Positions 7,880 through 16,985 of a DNA stretch of 64,000 nucleotides are shown here, one piece after another. The notes under the pieces are model-generated. The model saw only the letters and a list, made by a program, of their open reading frames with translations, was not told the DNA's origin and made no database searches. The position numbers and the translations under genes were made by a program. Source of the stretch: Eubacterium ruminantium (GTDB taxonomy: Bacteria; Bacillota; Clostridia; Lachnospirales; Lachnospiraceae); assembly GCF_900167085.1 (NCBI RefSeq), contig NZ_FUXA01000007.1, positions 62,001 to 126,000 on the forward strand, written 5' to 3'. Every line of letters starts with the position of its first letter. Positions within the stretch are counted from its first letter, which is position 1.

Positions 7880-9691
7880 TCATTTACTGTCATGTTTCTT
7901 CTTTATAATAAGAACGATCAGTGCAATCAAAGATATTACCGTTAACGAAATAAATAATGTAAGATTCATACTGTCACCGGTTTTTACATTGGTATCTTTA
8001 CCTATGTCATCCTCTTTAGATGCGGTAACCGTTTCGCTGACAACAATTTCCTTCACAATATCTCTTTTTGAATCCTTATTTACATTTGTATCTTTGTCTG
8101 AGTCATTATCTGTGTCATCATCAGAATCATTAGAGTCTTCATTTTGCATTTCTTCATTGATGAATTTGGCAATGCTTCCCTCCGAACTGATCACACCCTC
8201 TTCGCCTTCAGACGAAACGTAATATCCTTCAGCTGAATCCTCAACCTCGTTAACATAATACCCGGCGCCAACAGGAAGTTTACTAATAGTTATCTTTTCT
8301 CCACCCTTAAGTTTTATCGACGCACTATATACCGATACCGGTTCACCTGTCTCACCGGTTTCCGGATCAATAGGATAAACAGTTCTTACTTTATAAAAAT
8401 ATACACTCTTTATATCTGTACCTTCAGCAGGAAACTCAAATGGAATATCCGTTGAAATATCAGTAAGAATAACTTCAAATTCAAATTCCTTATTGGTTCC
8501 TACCACCGTTTTCTCGATAGTCAGTTTTCCATCGAGTTTTCTTCTATTAATAAAGAGAAGATTATAACCTTTCTTATCCCCGCCAAGTAGGATTTCCTGC
8601 TTGTCAGCAGCTTTTCCGTTATAATCTACTGCATAAAATCCATTTTCATCTTCTTCTATTATAAGACGAGTTTCTGCAGGAATCATACCTTCTCCTCCTA
8701 CAAAGATGGATTCAGCCGAAAAATTGCCGCCTGCAAATATATCGTCCTGCTCTTCCTCATCTAAATAGAATTTAATATCATCTTGATGAACCATATTTCC
8801 TACTACCGCAACCTGTCCGGCTCTCAGATAAATTTCATATTCATCATTTTCATCCGGAACAACTCTCTCTGAGTTAACGCTATTGCGTCCCGGATATACG
8901 GAAGTCGCCTGCTCTTCGGAAACAATATCAACTTCAACAGGTTCAGTATAGAATTCTTCTTTTATAGTATCATACAACTTGAATTTAAAATGGTTCAGCT
9001 TGTCTTCGCTATTCGCTTCACCTTCTATATTTTTATATATTCTGAAATATGATGACTGTCTTGCAAGATAAAAATACCATTCACCCGCAAAGTCTTCTGT
9101 TATAGTTCCGCTTGATAATGTATTTTCAATATCGGCAGTTCCGATCCAATCCACTGAATTACCGTAATCAGAGCCCTTCTTTCCATTATGAATGATCTGA
9201 TTATATCTAGCTGTGGAATCGTCAGCTGAAGAAAAATGCACTCCAACCGGTATATTATTTATAGTAAGAACACTATCAATCGGTATATCAACATCTATCT
9301 TATAGATATCGCTCGCTGCTTCGGTTCTTACAAGATCATAAACATTATTGTCGATACTGTATGTAGTACCGGAGAAATCATAATTATTTCCTTCATTTAT
9401 AAATTCAATATTAAAATGATATTTTGTATCATCCGTCCATGAATCCATAAAATTCTTCGGGCTTACTTTTATAGTTACAAATCCATTATTTGCACCCGGC
9501 TCATTATTAATATTTTTCATTTCATCATCGGATTTCTTGGTCGCATCTTGAGGAGTACTTGTTTCATAACATTCATTTTCCTTTGCCAGAACCCCTTTGT
9601 CAGTAAGAAATACTGATAAAGCAACCATAAAAATAACTAACAGATAAAAGCCGCTTTTTCGACCGGCTTTTAAAGATTTATCAAATATCAT
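7880..9691 (-). CDS. Cell-wall-anchored surface protein with pilin-like domains
   Basis: 603 residues from the ATG at 9689-9691, which is better spaced from GGGAGG than the ATG two codons upstream. A signal peptide or TM lies at about 10-35. The mature region holds repeated beta-sandwich modules resembling Spy0128/DUF7601-type pilin domains, marked by strands such as YFRIYKNIEG and GKLTIEKTVVG. An Asp/Ser/Asn-rich stalk follows, then NVKTGD, a hydrophobic helix and KKKHDSK, a non-canonical sortase signal. It probably serves adhesion or surface structure; the ligand is unknown. It follows the xylanase but has its own promoter. Confidence 0.75.
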   Translation of the reverse strand: MIFDKSLKAGRKSGFYLLVIFMVALSVFLTDKGVLAKENECYETSTPQDATKKSDDEMKNINNEPGANNGFVTIKVSPKNFMDSWTDDTKYHFNIEFINEGNNYDFSGTTYSIDNNVYDLVRTEAASDIYKIDVDIPIDSVLTINNIPVGVHFSSADDSTARYNQIIHNGKKGSDYGNSVDWIGTADIENTLSSGTITEDFAGEWYFYLARQSSYFRIYKNIEGEANSEDKLNHFKFKLYDTIKEEFYTEPVEVDIVSEEQATSVYPGRNSVNSERVVPDENDEYEIYLRAGQVAVVGNMVHQDDIKFYLDEEEQDDIFAGGNFSAESIFVGGEGMIPAETRLIIEEDENGFYAVDYNGKAADKQEILLGGDKKGYNLLFINRRKLDGKLTIEKTVVGTNKEFEFEVILTDISTDIPFEFPAEGTDIKSVYFYKVRTVYPIDPETGETGEPVSVYSASIKLKGGEKITISKLPVGAGYYVNEVEDSAEGYYVSSEGEEGVISSEGSIAKFINEEMQNEDSNDSDDDTDNDSDKDTNVNKDSKRDIVKEIVVSETVTASKEDDIGKDTNVKTGDSMNLTLFISLTVISLIALIVLIIKKKHDSK

Positions 9692-9745
9692 TTTCATCCT
9701 CCCTGTAAAAATCTAACCCACAGGAATCTTCACTAAACTACTCTT

Positions 9746-9774
9746 AGTATATGATAATATCCGATGTGTTGCAA
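9746..9774 (-). promoter_or_regulatory. Promoter for the surface protein gene
   Basis: Minus-strand -35 TTGCAA (9769-9774) and -10 TATACT (9746-9751) with a 17-bp spacer, about 55 bp before the start codon. Confidence 0.65.
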
Positions 9775-9897
9775 GAATAAAAAGCCCCGAGAAACAAGGG
9801 ATAAATGCTGGATAAATGCACAAAACAATTCATAAAAAAACAAGAAATAAGTGTATGAATATCTTCATATATAAGAAATTGTTAATACTCAAAACAC

Positions 9898-9941
9898 AAA
9901 GAAAAATGTGCCAATCGGCACTAAGGCCAATTGACACATTT
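9898..9941 (-). terminator. Rho-independent terminator after the xylanase gene
   Basis: A 16-bp stem (9904-9919 with 9926-9941, closed by G-U wobbles at two positions) begins 19 bp after the xylanase stop. On the minus strand it runs into UUUUUCUUU. Strong intrinsic terminator. Confidence 0.88.
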
Positions 9942-9959
9942 CCGTGAAAATCTATAAGA

Positions 9960-11138
9960 CTAAGGATTGGTTATTTCAAGGAAATCGATATATCCATCCC
10001 ATGTACCATCATCAGTAGTAACGATAAGTTTTACTTCCTGATCACCTAATCCATGCTGTACGTTCTTTATTGTGTATGTTGCAGGATAACCATCTCCATA
10101 GTAGAAAGTTCCCTTATATTCACCGCCAATATAAAGATCGATTTTTGCGAGGTTATTGTTATTTGAACATGCTCTTAATGAGAAGTTATGTCTGTCATAT
10201 CCAAAATACTGGTTGTAAGAAACAGAGTCATTATTTTCATATAATGCAACTCCTGAAAATGGTGAATTAATCTTACCAGCATACTGGCCGCCAATCTTCA
10301 TATCCTCACACTGAACTGTTGTTCCGTTCCAAGAACCTGAATTGCTGCTATTGTTATTGTTGTTATTATTGTTGTAGTTATTATTATTGTTGTTATTGTT
10401 AGCATTGTTATTATTTCCATTGCCACCAATCTCATAACCACCAAATGTAACAACATTGTACTTAACATTTGCATATCCACTGCTCTGGTATCCCTCAACA
10501 TTAAGAGTTACTTCGAACAGATTGCCAAGATTCATACCTGCTCTTGCCCATGCATCAAAATGTTCACTAACAGAAATTCTACCGCTTGTTCTCTTACTTG
10601 TTCTAACACTCCAATACTGCTTGAATGTTGTATTACCATCAATAGAAGGCTGATTTACACGTGTTGTCTCGTAAAGATCATATGTACCTCCATCGATGTA
10701 AACCTGTCCTCTGGACTGTCCTCCTGGTGGTCTCCATGTTCCCCAACTGTCTACGATATAATACTCAACAAGAGGGTTTCTTGACCATCCGTATACGCAT
10801 AAGTATGAGTTACCGTTTGGATTATAGTCGGCACTATAATCAATTGTAATCGGGCCATACTCACCGTATTTCTTAGTGCAATCGAGTGTCTTACCTGTTC
10901 TAAACAGAACGTTTCCTATGTTGTCCCATGAACAACTAAATGCACCACCGCCATTCAGTGTCATGCTGGTATTACCATAGTCTTTCCAAAGAGTATAGTC
11001 AACACCGTCGATCTGTCCAGACTCATTGTTGTAGCACTTGTATCCCGCGTTTGCTGCTTTACTTACTGTATTAGGTGTAAACAACATGAATGCGGCTACG
11101 ACACCTGCTACTAGGCCTTTGAGCTTCCTTAGTTGCAT
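9960..11138 (-). CDS. Secreted GH11 endo-1,4-beta-xylanase with CBM36-like module
   Basis: 392 residues. A signal peptide covers about 1-29 ([15 protein letters not shown] then SKAANA). The GH11 beta-jelly-roll spans about 32-238 with nucleophile E125 in [13 protein letters not shown] and acid/base E215 in NVEGYQSSG. An Asn-rich linker (about 239-271) leads to a C-terminal module resembling CBM36, a calcium-dependent xylan binder ([16 protein letters not shown], ending [16 protein letters not shown]). It hydrolyses xylan outside the cell. The start has GGGAGG 8 nt upstream. It is monocistronic, with its own promoter and terminator. Confidence 0.95.
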   Translation of the reverse strand: MQLRKLKGLVAGVVAAFMLFTPNTVSKAANAGYKCYNNESGQIDGVDYTLWKDYGNTSMTLNGGGAFSCSWDNIGNVLFRTGKTLDCTKKYGEYGPITIDYSADYNPNGNSYLCVYGWSRNPLVEYYIVDSWGTWRPPGGQSRGQVYIDGGTYDLYETTRVNQPSIDGNTTFKQYWSVRTSKRTSGRISVSEHFDAWARAGMNLGNLFEVTLNVEGYQSSGYANVKYNVVTFGGYEIGGNGNNNNANNNNNNNNYNNNNNNNNSSNSGSWNGTTVQCEDMKIGGQYAGKINSPFSGVALYENNDSVSYNQYFGYDRHNFSLRACSNNNNLAKIDLYIGGEYKGTFYYGDGYPATYTIKNVQHGLGDQEVKLIVTTDDGTWDGYIDFLEITNP

Positions 11139-11392
11139 TCTAGCAACCTCCCTTCACAATTATTTGGTCTAAAGATAATATTCTATGGTTCTTAATCCTT
11201 AGACTATATATTTCAGAGTATGCCGGATCCGAAATATCAAATAAACATCACATATTCATTCACCAAAAATATATGAAGTTTTAAAAATGATATGGATAAA
11301 GCAAAACTCGAAATAATCAATTAGTACTGCCATAGTGATATAAATCTCTAAATGTGCCGTCCCCCTTGGCCCATTAGCTCTGAACAATTGTT

Positions 11393-11420
11393 AATATAAC
11401 ACAATCAAATTACTTGTCAA
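11393..11420 (-). promoter_or_regulatory. Promoter for the xylanase gene
   Basis: Consensus -35 TTGACA (11415-11420) and -10 TATATT (11393-11398) with a 16-bp spacer on the minus strand. Predicted start near 11386 gives an untranslated leader of about 250 nt. Confidence 0.7.
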
Positions 11421-11718
11421 AGGAAATTTTTAGCACTTTTATACAAGTCTTTTCTCCTTTGCAAGGTCATGAAACCGCTATTTTACTAGCTTTGAACAAC
11501 TTTTTTGACCATTTTTGTGCAACTTATCCACGATAAAGATTTACACCTCGTTCATTTTTCTGTAACATTTTCGATGTATTTCGGCAATAAATATAACGTG
11601 CGTTAACTTAATTTTATTTATATATTTTATAACAATTTTACTGATTCTTTTCACAGCTCAGTAAATTTTACTAATGTTAACCGACGTTTTTACGTCACTT
11701 CTCGAACAATAATACGCA

Positions 11719-11753
11719 TAATTTATCGGGTGTTAAAATGTAATTTATCGGGT
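11719..11753 (-). promoter_or_regulatory. Two 13-bp direct repeats, possible activator site
   Basis: taatttatcgggt occurs at 11719-11731 and 11741-11753, identical copies 22 bp apart (two helical turns), about 300 bp upstream of the xylanase -35. The arrangement suits a dimeric response regulator or AraC-type protein; the protein is unknown. Confidence 0.45.
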
Positions 11754-12047
11754 ATATGGATTCGTAATATTTTTGTAACATCTCTCTACAGATGATATAT
11801 GACACTATTTTTCCGATGTCACTCTCACCCCCCTATCAGGTAATGATTTTTACATTTTATCTCAATAACCTCCAAGTTCATCTATGCCAAATCCACATTT
11901 GTCCTTAACTAACCCATATTCATCTATACCAACATCGCCACTCAGTGTAATATTGTGATATTCCGGGTCTGATAGTTTTAATCTTCATAGCCCTTTATCG
12001 TTTAGAATTCATAATATTCAATTTATTACTTTATGTAATCTCCATTA

Positions 12048-12119
12048 CATTACTCAATGTATTCATCATTGTATTCACCATTGTATTCACCATTGTATTT
12101 CTCGTTGTATTTCTCAAAA
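12048..12119. repeat. 12-bp tandem repeats
   Basis: About five units of the type tattcaccattg, starting at 12060, 12072, 12084, 12096 and 12108, the last two diverged. It lies just beyond the tsf terminator. Confidence 0.85.
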
Positions 12120-12135
12120 ATATATATCAAAATGC

Positions 12136-12172
12136 AAAAAAAGAGTTCATCACTTAAAGTAATGAACTCTTT
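12136..12172 (-). terminator. Intrinsic terminator of rpsB-tsf
   Basis: Arms at 12140-12155 and 12157-12172 (aaagagttcat pairs perfectly with atgaactcttt; one wobble further in). On the minus strand the stem is followed by a run of at least six U. It lies about 45 bp after the tsf stop. Confidence 0.9.
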
Positions 12173-12217
12173 AATAATCTAATGATCAATTATAAAATTG
12201 TTATAAAACAGTTATAA

Positions 12218-13321
12218 TTATTCACCCATCTGCTTAGCAACTTCTGCTGCGAAGTCTTCGTTCTTCTTCTCAAGTCCTTCACCTGTTTCGAATCTGATGA
12301 AGCTCTTAAGTTCGAAAGTAACACCATTGTCTTTTGCTACCTTCTCTACATACTTAGCAACTGTTTCCTTATCTTCAGCCTTAACATAAACCTGATCAAC
12401 AAGGCAGATTTCCTTAAGGTGCTTAGCGAAACGTCCTTCTACAAGACCAGCGAAGATCTTGTTCTCAAGATATTCAGCCTTATGTGTAGCAGCGATATCT
12501 CTAAGAGCCTGGATAGCTTCGTCTGAAAGGAAGTTGAAAAGGAAGTTCATGTTGCTCTTCTTCTCTTCATAGATTGCAACATCTTCATCATTCCATGCCT
12601 TCTTCTCGATAGCTTCTGCTATTACAGCATTAAGAAGTGGCTTTGGCAGAGATGCTGGATCAGCAAGAGAGCTGTCAACGATAATTTCTTTTTCCTTAGC
12701 AAGCTTTTCAGCAGAAATCTCAGTTCTCTGAACATACTGAGGATTCATAGCAGCGATCTGCATTGCAATATTCTTCATTGCTTCTTTAACATTGTCATTT
12801 GGCTGATCACATGTTGCATTTACAAGAACACCGATCTTACCACCCATGTGGATGTAAGAAACTACAACATCACCTGTAAGCTTAGCAAAACGACGAATTG
12901 TAAGGTTCTCACCAATCTTAGCGATCATAGCCTTGTGATGAGCTTCTACTGTCTCAGATGGCTCGATAGCTGACTGAGCAGCATTAAGAGCAGCTACATC
13001 TGCATAATCGTTATCATTGATCTGCTTAGCAAGACCTTCAACGTATGTTGTGAATACTTCGTTCTTAGCAACGAAGTCTGTTTCTGAATTTACTTCAAGA
13101 ATTGTTGCTGTCTTAGCATCATCTGAGATAAATGTAGCAACAACACCTTCTGCTGCAATTCTACCAGCCTTCTTCTCAGCAGAAGCAAGACCCTTCTTTC
13201 TGAGGAAGTCGATAGCTGCATCAAAGTCGCCGTCTGTTTCTGTAAGAGCTTTCTTACAATCCATCATTCCGGCACCTGTCATCTCTCTTAACTTCTTAAC
13301 GTCACTTGCTGAAATAGCCAT
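12218..13321 (-). CDS. tsf: Elongation factor Ts
   Basis: 367 residues. EF-Ts is the guanine nucleotide exchange factor for EF-Tu. The N-terminal UBA-like helix bundle (VKKLREMTGAGMMDCKKAL) and the core motif NSETDFVAKNEVF near residue 80 are clear. The protein is about 60-70 residues longer than the common form; extra sequence at about 225-290 (including KKAWNDEDVAIYEEKKSNMN) interrupts the C-terminal half. It lies 80 bp after rpsB in the usual order. Confidence 0.95.
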   Translation of the reverse strand: MAISASDVKKLREMTGAGMMDCKKALTETDGDFDAAIDFLRKKGLASAEKKAGRIAAEGVVATFISDDAKTATILEVNSETDFVAKNEVFTTYVEGLAKQINDNDYADVAALNAAQSAIEPSETVEAHHKAMIAKIGENLTIRRFAKLTGDVVVSYIHMGGKIGVLVNATCDQPNDNVKEAMKNIAMQIAAMNPQYVQRTEISAEKLAKEKEIIVDSSLADPASLPKPLLNAVIAEAIEKKAWNDEDVAIYEEKKSNMNFLFNFLSDEAIQALRDIAATHKAEYLENKIFAGLVEGRFAKHLKEICLVDQVYVKAEDKETVAKYVEKVAKDNGVTFELKSFIRFETGEGLEKKNEDFAAEVAKQMGE

Positions 13322-13401
13322 TAATATATCCTCCTAAATTCGTGATGATCTACAACCATCACTCAAACTAATAGTCTTTTTACTTCTAATGTAACAAATA
13401 A

Positions 13402-14139
13402 TTACTCAGCATCTGCTGCAACTTCTTCAGCATCTTCAGCTGCTGAATCAGCATCAACACCCTGATTTGCTTCGATAACAGCGTCAGCCATCTTAGAAAC
13501 GATAAGCTTAACTGCACGGATAGCATCATCGTTACCAGGGATTACATAATCAAGCTCTTCAGGATCGCAGTTTGTATCAGCGATACCAACAAGTGTAATA
13601 CCAAGCTTGTGAGCTTCATCTATACAAATGCTTTCCTTGCGAGGATCTACAACGAAAATCATATCAGGAATCTTCTTCATATCCTTGATACCGCCAAGGT
13701 TCTTCTGAAGTTTATCCATTTCCTTCTTAATATTTACAACTTCTTTCTTAGGAAGAACATCGAATGTTCCGTCTGCTTCCATCTTCTCATACTTCTTAAG
13801 TGTTTCGATACGAGACTGGATTGTCTTGAAGTTTGTAAGCATACCACCTAACCATCTCTGGTTAACATAATACATACCGCAACGCTCTGCCTCTGACATG
13901 ATTGAGTCCTGAGCCTGCTTCTTTGTTCCTACGAAAAGAACCTTACCACCATTAGCTACACAGTCAAATACTGCCTTGTATGCTTCGTCAACCTTGTTTA
14001 CTGACTTCTGAAGGTCGATGATGTAGATTCCGTTACGCTCAGTATAGATATACTCAGCCATCTTAGGATTCCATCTTCTTGTCTGATGTCCGAAATGAAC
14101 ACCTGCTTCGAGTAACTGCTTCATTGAAATAACGCTCAT
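13402..14139 (-). CDS. rpsB: 30S ribosomal protein S2
   Basis: 245 residues, normal length. Typical motifs are [20 protein letters not shown] at residue 7, [13 protein letters not shown] near 93 and [13 protein letters not shown] near 200. The C-terminus is an acidic Ala/Asp/Glu tail. First gene of the rpsB-tsf pair, behind a structured leader. Confidence 0.97.
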   Translation of the reverse strand: MSVISMKQLLEAGVHFGHQTRRWNPKMAEYIYTERNGIYIIDLQKSVNKVDEAYKAVFDCVANGGKVLFVGTKKQAQDSIMSEAERCGMYYVNQRWLGGMLTNFKTIQSRIETLKKYEKMEADGTFDVLPKKEVVNIKKEMDKLQKNLGGIKDMKKIPDMIFVVDPRKESICIDEAHKLGITLVGIADTNCDPEELDYVIPGNDDAIRAVKLIVSKMADAVIEANQGVDADSAAEDAEEVAADAE

Positions 14140-14189
14140 TTTTTTACCTCCTTGGTTTTAACCGTCTGCAAACTCTTATTTTTTACAGG

Positions 14190-14220
14190 AACCGCCAGCG
14201 TCGAAGGCGGCACCGCCTGC
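14190..14220 (-). promoter_or_regulatory. rpsB leader with mutually exclusive GC-rich stems
   Basis: In minus-strand order the leader has GGCGGT (14212-14217), CCGCC (14206-14210) and GGCGG (14192-14196). The middle element can pair with either neighbour, giving two exclusive hairpins in an otherwise AT-rich region. Ribosomal protein leaders that bind their own product are often built this way; S2 binding here is inferred. Confidence 0.5.
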
Positions 14221-14254
14221 ATATAAGCTTGCATGTTTAATATATTATTACTTT

Positions 14255-14293
14255 AAAAAAAGCACTTTGTGACCATAGACAGTCACAAAGTGC
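14255..14293 (-). terminator. Intrinsic terminator upstream of rpsB
   Basis: Perfect 12-bp stem gcactttgtgac (14262-14273) with 14282-14293, 8-nt loop, then seven U on the minus strand. It ends the transcript carrying codY/DUF6115/MltG-like genes and isolates rpsB-tsf. Confidence 0.92.
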
Positions 14294-14341
14294 ATAATAT
14301 CACGAATTTGTCCAATAAGCAAGTACAAATTGTAAGTTTTT

Positions 14342-14932
14342 TTAATATACTCTTGTAAGAACCTTAGCTATCTCTTCGTAGCTCATACCCTTCTTAACCT
14401 GGAACTCACCAACTTCAAGAGCCGTTGCATATCCTGTGCTTTCAAGCCAAATATTGAAGTCATATGCATCATCAATAATTCCGGCTTCCATAAGACGTTC
14501 TGCAACTTCTTCTGAGTACATTCCACTTTCAACAACGATTGTTACTGTTTCATCAGATGTCTTAGCCGGCTCTTCTGTAGCTTTCTCAGTAGTTACTTCT
14601 TCTGTCTTCTTTTCAGTAGTAGCTTCTGTTGTTGCCTCAGTTGTAATCTCTGTTGTTGCCTTTGTTGTAGCTTCAGTAGTCTGCTTCTCTGTAGTTACTT
14701 TTTCAGTAGTAAGAACTTCTGTAGTTACTTCTGTTTTTATATTAGTTGAAGCTTCTGTTTTCTTATCTTTTGGTGGAGTAGGTTTTTCTTTCTTAGCGTT
14801 TTCATCTGCTACAGCTGTTCTAACACTTCCATCACTCTTTTCATAACCAAGAGTTTTCATCGCAGCGAACATAATCAACACTCCAAGAAGAACACCTATG
14901 CCAATTCCTCTTAAGTAATATTTTACCTTCAA
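14342..14932 (-). CDS. Membrane-anchored Thr-rich protein with MltG LysM-like domain
   Basis: 196 residues. Starts with TTG (14930-14932) behind a GGGGG about 8 nt upstream. One TM segment (about 8-28) is followed by a Lys/Thr/Glu-rich stalk of TTEA and TTEK repeats (about 45-125). The last 65 residues (IVVESGMYSEEVAERLMEAG, then GEFQVKKGMSYEEIAKVL) resemble the LysM-like N-terminal domain of the endolytic transglycosylase MltG. The catalytic domain is absent, so it probably binds wall material. It follows the DUF6115 gene almost without a gap. Confidence 0.7.
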   Translation of the reverse strand: MKVKYYLRGIGIGVLLGVLIMFAAMKTLGYEKSDGSVRTAVADENAKKEKPTPPKDKKTEASTNIKTEVTTEVLTTEKVTTEKQTTEATTKATTEITTEATTEATTEKKTEEVTTEKATEEPAKTSDETVTIVVESGMYSEEVAERLMEAGIIDDAYDFNIWLESTGYATALEVGEFQVKKGMSYEEIAKVLTRVY

Positions 14933-14935
14933 TGC

Positions 14936-16057
14936 TTATTCCCCCTGATGCTTATCAATTACATATTTTACTTCGCCTACTCCGATATCAAGAAGTTTTG
15001 ATATCTCTAATATACTGAATCCGGCATGGTACATACCCATAACATTCTCTTCAGTATTGCCGCCCTCAAGGCTTATTCCTTCAACTGCAAGTATCTCATC
15101 AAGACTTTCTGTCTGCTCGACATCACTTACATCTTCTTTTTCTTCTTCGTCTTCATCCTCATCGGAATCATCCGCTGCCGCCCTAGAGATTCTGTCGCTG
15201 ATTGAGATAACTCTGTTCTGACCATCATCTTCACCGTCTTCAGCTTCTTCGATTTTCTCCTCAGAATCTTCGATTTCGTCCTCAGAATCTTCGATATCCT
15301 CTTCAGGAACTTCTACTTCATCAGATTCTTCCTCAACGATTTCTTCTTCAACGATCTCTTCAGCTTCTTCAATTTCTTCTTCAGTTGTATCAGGAACTAC
15401 TTCCTCAACTTCAGAAACTACTTCAGCTTCCTCTGTCTCTTCTACAACTTCAGCACTTTTTGATGCCTGGCTGACTGCTAAAGCATCTCTTTTATCAAGT
15501 TCATTTTTAAGAGCTTCAAGTCCCTTCTTATATTCATCCATAAGATTTAATGAAACTCTTATCTCTTTTTCTTTTTCAAGGATCAGTGCATAAGTAGAAT
15601 CGATTTCTTCACGACTCTTAGCAACACTATCGATAACTTCAGCTGTATGTTCATCAATTTCAGCAATCTTACTTTCAGTTCTCTGATCAAGTTCTTTTGC
15701 TTTTTTATCGCCTGTCGAATCAAGTTTCTTTATACTGTCATCGATCTTCTTTTCAATTTCCTTAAGCTTGTTATTGAGCTTATCAATACTCTTTTTATTC
15801 TCTTTATCAAGCTTATCATTGTTGTTCTTAATCTTATTAACAATTTCCTTCTCGATAAGAGGTTTAAGATTTCCACCTTTATTTCCGACTGATTTAGCAA
15901 AATAATCATTTACCATCGAATCAATCTTCTGTTTCTTATCCTCCGGAATGTCGCTTATATCAAAATTGTCACCTTGTTTGTCATCCATTCCGATAAAGCA
16001 ACTTACAACAATAAAAATAACGGCAAGCGCAATAAGAACTATTATTGTTGGTGTCAT
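14936..16057 (-). CDS. DUF6115-like membrane-anchored coiled-coil protein
   Basis: 373 residues. An N-terminal TM (about 4-22) is followed by a Lys-rich coiled coil (about 40-180), a strongly acidic Glu/Asp/Val region with repeats such as EDSEDEIEDSEE (about 195-310) and a C-terminal helix-turn-helix-like segment (YHAGFSILEISKLLDIGVGE). This layout matches DUF6115 proteins often found beside codY/topA in Lachnospiraceae. Function unknown; an envelope scaffold is a guess. It lies 148 bp after codY. Confidence 0.7.
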   Translation of the reverse strand: MTPTIIVLIALAVIFIVVSCFIGMDDKQGDNFDISDIPEDKKQKIDSMVNDYFAKSVGNKGGNLKPLIEKEIVNKIKNNNDKLDKENKKSIDKLNNKLKEIEKKIDDSIKKLDSTGDKKAKELDQRTESKIAEIDEHTAEVIDSVAKSREEIDSTYALILEKEKEIRVSLNLMDEYKKGLEALKNELDKRDALAVSQASKSAEVVEETEEAEVVSEVEEVVPDTTEEEIEEAEEIVEEEIVEEESDEVEVPEEDIEDSEDEIEDSEEKIEEAEDGEDDGQNRVISISDRISRAAADDSDEDEDEEEKEDVSDVEQTESLDEILAVEGISLEGGNTEENVMGMYHAGFSILEISKLLDIGVGEVKYVIDKHQGE

Positions 16058-16205
16058 ATGTACTCTCTCCTATTCATCATATTGTTTTAATACATAATCG
16101 AATCGTACCGTCCGATTAATCTCCTTCTCTATTAAAACACTTTATTGAGTATAATGCCACAATATTTTTATTTTTTTACAAAATTATTGTTAATTTTTAT
16201 GCTCA

Positions 16206-16967
16206 TTAAATGCCCAGTTCGGTAAAGATTGCTTCATTTACAATCTTTATGTATGTACCTTTCATTCCCTGAGACTTGGATTCAATTATTCCCGCACCCT
16301 CAAGTTTTCTTAAAGCATTTACGATTATCGATCTTGTGATCTGGTATTTAACAGCAACCCTGCTTGCTACAAGGACGCCTTCTTTCTTGTTAAGTTCTTT
16401 AAATACGCTGATCACAGCTTCTTTTTCTGAGATAGAGAGTGATTCCGCTGCAGACTTAACCATGATGCGCTTTCTTCTCTCATCTTCGTCTTCTTCATAT
16501 ATAGACCTCATCATCTCAAGCTCTATAACTGTATTCATATATTCGCTAAAGATAATGTCATCAACATCAAATATATCATTATTTCTATAAATGAATGTTG
16601 TTCCGAGTCTTTCTCCCGCGAAGTCAACAGGCATTACTATTGCTGAATGCTTCCTACTTACTTCTTCATCAAAGCCGAGTGTCATAAGATTAACATTTTC
16701 TTTTGTTGAAAGAACTGATAAAAACCTTTCATTAAGTCCATCATCTATAACTTTCCCCAGCTCCTCCGGTAAAAGTTCATTTATTACTTCCACCTTTGAA
16801 TTATCATATAAACCAAGTACTTTTCCCTTCATACTTATAACCAGCACATTTGCTGAAAGGATTTCTCCTGCACATTTACAAATATCATCAAATATAACCT
16901 TGTATGATGAATTGTAATGTAATAATTTGTTTAATTTCCTTGTTTTATCAAGTAGCTTAACACTCAC
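16206..16967 (-). CDS. codY: Global regulator CodY
   Basis: 253 residues, GTG start (16965-16967). CodY senses branched-chain amino acids and GTP and represses amino acid biosynthesis genes. An N-terminal GAF-like domain (about 1-155) and C-terminal winged helix (about 180-250, SISEKEAVISVFKELNKKEG, ASRVAVKYQITRSIIVNALR, LEGAGIIESKSQGMKGTYI) are clear. It lies 18 bp after topA. The leu and ilv operons in this window are likely targets by analogy. Confidence 0.95.
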   Translation of the reverse strand: MSVKLLDKTRKLNKLLHYNSSYKVIFDDICKCAGEILSANVLVISMKGKVLGLYDNSKVEVINELLPEELGKVIDDGLNERFLSVLSTKENVNLMTLGFDEEVSRKHSAIVMPVDFAGERLGTTFIYRNNDIFDVDDIIFSEYMNTVIELEMMRSIYEEDEDERRKRIMVKSAAESLSISEKEAVISVFKELNKKEGVLVASRVAVKYQITRSIIVNALRKLEGAGIIESKSQGMKGTYIKIVNEAIFTELGI

Positions 16968-16985
16968 ACCTGATCCCTCACATCT

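Larger units (their letters stand above)
11139..12217. other. 1.1-kb regulatory spacer upstream of the xylanase
   Basis: Very AT-rich and without a credible gene. From the tsf side it holds the tsf terminator (12136-12172), a 12-bp repeat array (12048-12119), two direct copies of taatttatcgggt 22 bp apart, a small GACGT/ACGTC hairpin near 11690, a consensus promoter (11393-11420) and a leader of about 250 nt. The leader has a stem-loop at about 11347-11377 and an ATATTTC/GAAATAT inverted repeat at 11208-11237. Confidence 0.7.
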
